Assembly (NCBI GenBank): GCA_028699715.1
Contig: JAQVUC010000048.1
Coordinates: 1 to 7,238 of the forward strand
DNA length: 7,238 nucleotides
Source of the DNA: Anaerolineaceae bacterium
Lineage (GTDB): Bacteria; Chloroflexota; Anaerolineae; Anaerolineales; Anaerolineaceae
Direction: 5' to 3'
The notes beneath the pieces are model-generated. The model ran no database searches. It saw only the letters and a list, made by a program, of their open reading frames with translations, and was not told the origin of the DNA. This document shows, in pieces, positions 4,973-7,238 of the stretch. A program made the translations under genes and the position numbers. Every line of letters starts with the position of its first letter. Position 1 is the first letter of the stretch.

Positions 4973-6833
4973 TCTCGGGGTCCTCACTCTTGACCGTTAA
5001 TAAGATTGAATAGCTTGCAGCAGCCACAAGTTGGAGCACCTCACAATCAAACAGGTGATTGGGCCATTTATTTGAGATACGCGTCCAAGTGACCGTTCGA
5101 CCAGCTTTGTCAATCTGGCGGCGCTCTCCGTCCATGTGTTTAAAATAGACACTGCGATTTGAAACTGCGATATCTGTCACTGCCCAGTCATATTGACTCT
5201 CGCCAATGCGCATCAATTCCAACTGATCTTTGAAAGCGTTGGCGTTATAATGAAGCACCATCAAAGAAACGTTATCAGAAATCACTTCTGCTTCTCCCCA
5301 GCCAAAAATTCGGGGCATACCAGTAGACTCATCCCTCCATGTGCGGTGCTGCGCGAACCCTTTTGACGGCGTCCACCCATAACAAATATAATCGGGGGAG
5401 CGCTCCATTTTACTTGAGACTAACTGCCCAGCGTTTGGATTAGCAATCACCTCTGAGTGCGTGATACACTCCTTGTAAATTCGTTGGGTGTCAAACCCCG
5501 AGTCTATAAAAACGAAAGGGTCCTTGATGCCATGCTTTTTTTGTGCAGCTTGCAACTGACGAAACGAGTTGCAACTACCGAAATCGACCAAATAAGAGTC
5601 TCCCCGCCGATTCCAAGCACGCACCAGCCACCAGAGATGAGGTCTGTTTAAATGATAGTCTGCCGTCAGGAATTTGAACCACTCCCCCTCATGCTGCATG
5701 GAACTTGAAATGATCTTCTCACGGCGCTTAGCAGCAGACTGCGCAATCCAAGGTTCCGCCAGCTCACCATTCGCAAAAGACCACAAAAGACCTGCACGTT
5801 TGTCTTTTATGAATTTGACTGCCATCACCCCAACGTTAGTCGCTGAGCTAGAAGAGGCATACAAAGAAGAGATGTGATAAGAACGCGTGGAAGCGTCAGT
5901 GATTGGATTAGTTGGTATCCACTCTCCATTTGGCATCATAGCAGCTTTATCACGATCAAAGATTTTACCTTTGCAAAATGGACACCGAAAATGAGCTGAT
6001 TCTTTTACCCGCTGGTAATCCCAGGTTATACCAGTTTTAGCATCCTGATCCCAGTAAACAAAAGCTTCGTTCCCAAGTCGCGGCAAGGTGTAAAACGTTT
6101 CTGAAAAAGCAAGTGTCACGAGCTTCTGACAATGGATGCAAGGTAGGTGATATCGCCTCTGGTCACCTTTTAGGAATTCCTGCCACTCGGGACCATCCTC
6201 GATGGTTGGCGAGCTCGTAATCATGATAAAGCGATTGGAAAAGTCTTTACAGCGCATCTTAGCACGTGAAACGGCGTCACCCTCGCGAGTAGTCGAGATT
6301 GGATATTTACCAGTTTCATCCAAAAAAACCACTCTGGCAGGCGAGCCAGAAAGGCCGTCAGTGGAGTTTGAGTTGACAAATTCCACTATCGAGCCACCCA
6401 AATAGTAAAGCGATGTAGTGAGTGTTCGGCGCGGGTCTGTGATCAGGTCAGCAATCTCAGGCGATCTCTTTACCATCCGCTTAAACCGTGAGTCAGAAAA
6501 CTTGCGATAGCCACGCTCAGTTGGCATAACCCAAAAAATACGGGAAGGTCGATTGATTATGGTGTACCCAGCGATTGCCATGAGCGCCGCGGTTTTACCT
6601 ACCTGAGTGCCAGAGATGAGTGTGACCTCACGAATTTTGGGATCTGCAGCACAATCAATGATCTCGCGCATAAAATCACGACCGCGAGTGGAGAATGGCA
6701 CGGTACGCCCTGGTTCGGAAAAAACGATGTTTTTACAAGCCCAGTCAGTGACTGAATCACGCGTTCTGGGTTTTAGAATGTTCTTAATATGGAGGAAAGC
6801 TTGACGAGTATCCACACCCAACTTATTCTTCAT
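4965..6833 (-). CDS. Terminase large subunit, GpA family
   Basis: This 622-residue protein is the ATP-driven packaging motor and nuclease that cuts concatemeric phage DNA and pumps it through the portal. Numbered from the chosen ATG: Walker A-like SGTQVGKT at 74-81; Walker B VVFLDE at 168-173; the coupling motif TSSP at 207-210; a probable zinc-binding pair CIHC (232-235) and CPFC (284-287); and the start of the C-terminal nuclease domain, FIDSGFDT at 443-450, with candidate metal ligands Asp444 and Asp448. Length and motif order fit the lambda gpA family (ATPase then nuclease). ATG 6833 is preferred over a TTG at 6887 because AGGAGGA sits 5 bases upstream. It overlaps the small-subunit stop by 11 bases, and its own end overlaps the helix-turn-helix gene by 8. 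No frameshift or missing motif is apparent. Confidence 0.95.
   Translation of the reverse strand: MKNKLGVDTRQAFLHIKNILKPRTRDSVTDWACKNIVFSEPGRTVPFSTRGRDFMREIIDCAADPKIREVTLISGTQVGKTAALMAIAGYTIINRPSRIFWVMPTERGYRKFSDSRFKRMVKRSPEIADLITDPRRTLTTSLYYLGGSIVEFVNSNSTDGLSGSPARVVFLDETGKYPISTTREGDAVSRAKMRCKDFSNRFIMITSSPTIEDGPEWQEFLKGDQRRYHLPCIHCQKLVTLAFSETFYTLPRLGNEAFVYWDQDAKTGITWDYQRVKESAHFRCPFCKGKIFDRDKAAMMPNGEWIPTNPITDASTRSYHISSLYASSSSATNVGVMAVKFIKDKRAGLLWSFANGELAEPWIAQSAAKRREKIISSSMQHEGEWFKFLTADYHLNRPHLWWLVRAWNRRGDSYLVDFGSCNSFRQLQAAQKKHGIKDPFVFIDSGFDTQRIYKECITHSEVIANPNAGQLVSSKMERSPDYICYGWTPSKGFAQHRTWRDESTGMPRIFGWGEAEVISDNVSLMVLHYNANAFKDQLELMRIGESQYDWAVTDIAVSNRSVYFKHMDGERRQIDKAGRTVTWTRISNKWPNHLFDCEVLQLVAAASYSILLTVKSEDPENE
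4981..4984 (-). promoter_or_regulatory. Ribosome binding site deciding the helix-turn-helix gene start
   Basis: AGGA (within GTGAGGA) lies 8 bases before ATG 4972. The alternative GTG start at 4987 directly abuts this site, which argues for the shorter 71-residue product. Confidence 0.6.
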
Positions 6834-7238
6834 GGAAGTCCTCCTCGTTCGGTTTTTTTGGAGGCGGTTCAATTTCAAGCGGATCAACTTTAAATTCAGT
6901 TTCTACCGCCAGACAAAAACCTTCCAAGACTTCTATGATCACTTGGCGGATTTGTTCTTCAGCAAGCTCAGGCGTCTCGGGGGCAACTAACGTCGCCAAG
7001 CGCTCTGGCAACTCATTTAGGTTTTCCGAAAACATGGAAAACACTTTGGCAATCGCAATCTCAACATCACTCTTGAGTAGATAATCTTGTTTCTTTACCG
7101 CCAGGTCAAATTCAAGATGAGCAACCTGAATTTCATCTTTCCGTGACCGGCGCCCAAACCGATCCATGTACTCAGCGATAATTCTTCGGAGTGTCTCAGC
7201 CGCTGGAAAGTGATAGCCAACACGATGTATCACACCAC
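6823..7238 (-). CDS. Terminase small subunit, Nu1-like (5' end off window)
   Basis: The frame is open to the right edge and its start is probably outside the window. A GTG at 7233 is available, but the residues around it (GVIHRVGYHFPAAETLRRI) look like the wing and following helix of a DNA-binding domain rather than a protein start. Counting from the first full codon, a long charged helix follows (about 30-66, with HLEFDLAVKKQDYLLKSDV). Then comes FSENLNELPERLATLV (69-84), a recurring feature of Nu1-type small subunits, in which a LPxRLA-like segment ends the helical core. The C-terminal third is acidic and proline-containing and would be the part contacting the large subunit. In lambda the small subunit binds the cos region and brings the large subunit to it. 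The gene lies immediately before and overlaps the large terminase, as expected. Family confidence is moderate because the key N-terminal domain is not visible. Confidence 0.68.
   Translation of the reverse strand, partial: GVIHRVGYHFPAAETLRRIIAEYMDRFGRRSRKDEIQVAHLEFDLAVKKQDYLLKSDVEIAIAKVFSMFSENLNELPERLATLVAPETPELAEEQIRQVIIEVLEGFCLAVETEFKVDPLEIEPPPKKPNEEDFHEE
6839..6845 (-). promoter_or_regulatory. Ribosome binding site deciding the large terminase start
   Basis: AGGAGGA lies 5 bases before ATG 6833, inside the end of the small-subunit gene. The earlier in-frame TTG (6887) lacks such a site and would lengthen the overlap to 65 bases, so the shorter 622-residue form is chosen. Confidence 0.85.

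Noticed and set aside
1..7238. CRISPR arrays, tRNA genes, insertion sequences or anti-defence cargo
   Set aside because: No repeat-spacer pattern, cloverleaf-like sequence, transposase or terminal inverted repeats were seen. The space is filled by packaging and head genes.

Overview
The window holds part of a tailed double-stranded DNA phage (Caudoviricetes) or prophage: a compact head-morphogenesis and DNA-packaging block. Every supported gene lies on the minus strand, so transcription runs from position 7238 towards position 1. The gene order follows the lambda-like late operon: small terminase, large terminase (GpA type), a gpW-like slot, portal (gpB type), ClpP-like prohead protease, then major capsid protein. 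Start sites mostly have GGAGG-like ribosome binding sites. Base composition is near balanced, with A/T-rich pockets at the gene joints. Nothing in the sequence identifies the host; a bacterial host is assumed from the gene families, and no integrase, repressor or host flank is present to separate a prophage from a free phage.

Layout from right to left, which is 5' to 3' of the transcript: a terminase small subunit cut by the window edge (7238-6823); the large terminase (6833-4965), overlapping it; a 71-residue helix-turn-helix protein (4972-4757), overlapping the terminase end; a 60-base intergenic gap containing three phased 10-base repeats and an inverted repeat; a small gpW-like candidate (4696-4310) with a weak start; the lambda-type portal (4313-2826), overlapping it by ATGA; a 707-residue fusion of ClpP-like protease, proline-rich linker, scaffold-like coiled coil and major capsid protein (2836-713); and the start of a protein with two YDG/MBG-type Ig-like repeats (692-1), which runs off the left edge. 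Apart from the 60-base gap, no stretch is free of genes.

Together these genes would recognise and cut concatemeric DNA (terminase subunits), pump it through the portal, and build and mature the capsid (protease, scaffold and capsid in one polypeptide). The Ig-like protein, directly after the capsid gene, is a candidate decoration or tail protein.

The most interesting observation is a well-formed ribosome binding site and ATG inside the protease-capsid fusion, at the joint between protease and linker. It predicts that a protease-free scaffold-capsid protein is made from the same gene, which would resolve the stoichiometry problem such a fusion creates. Other points of interest are the phased repeats and hairpin in the only intergenic gap, the extra helix-turn-helix gene after the large terminase, and the adhesin-type Ig-like repeats in a phage structural position.
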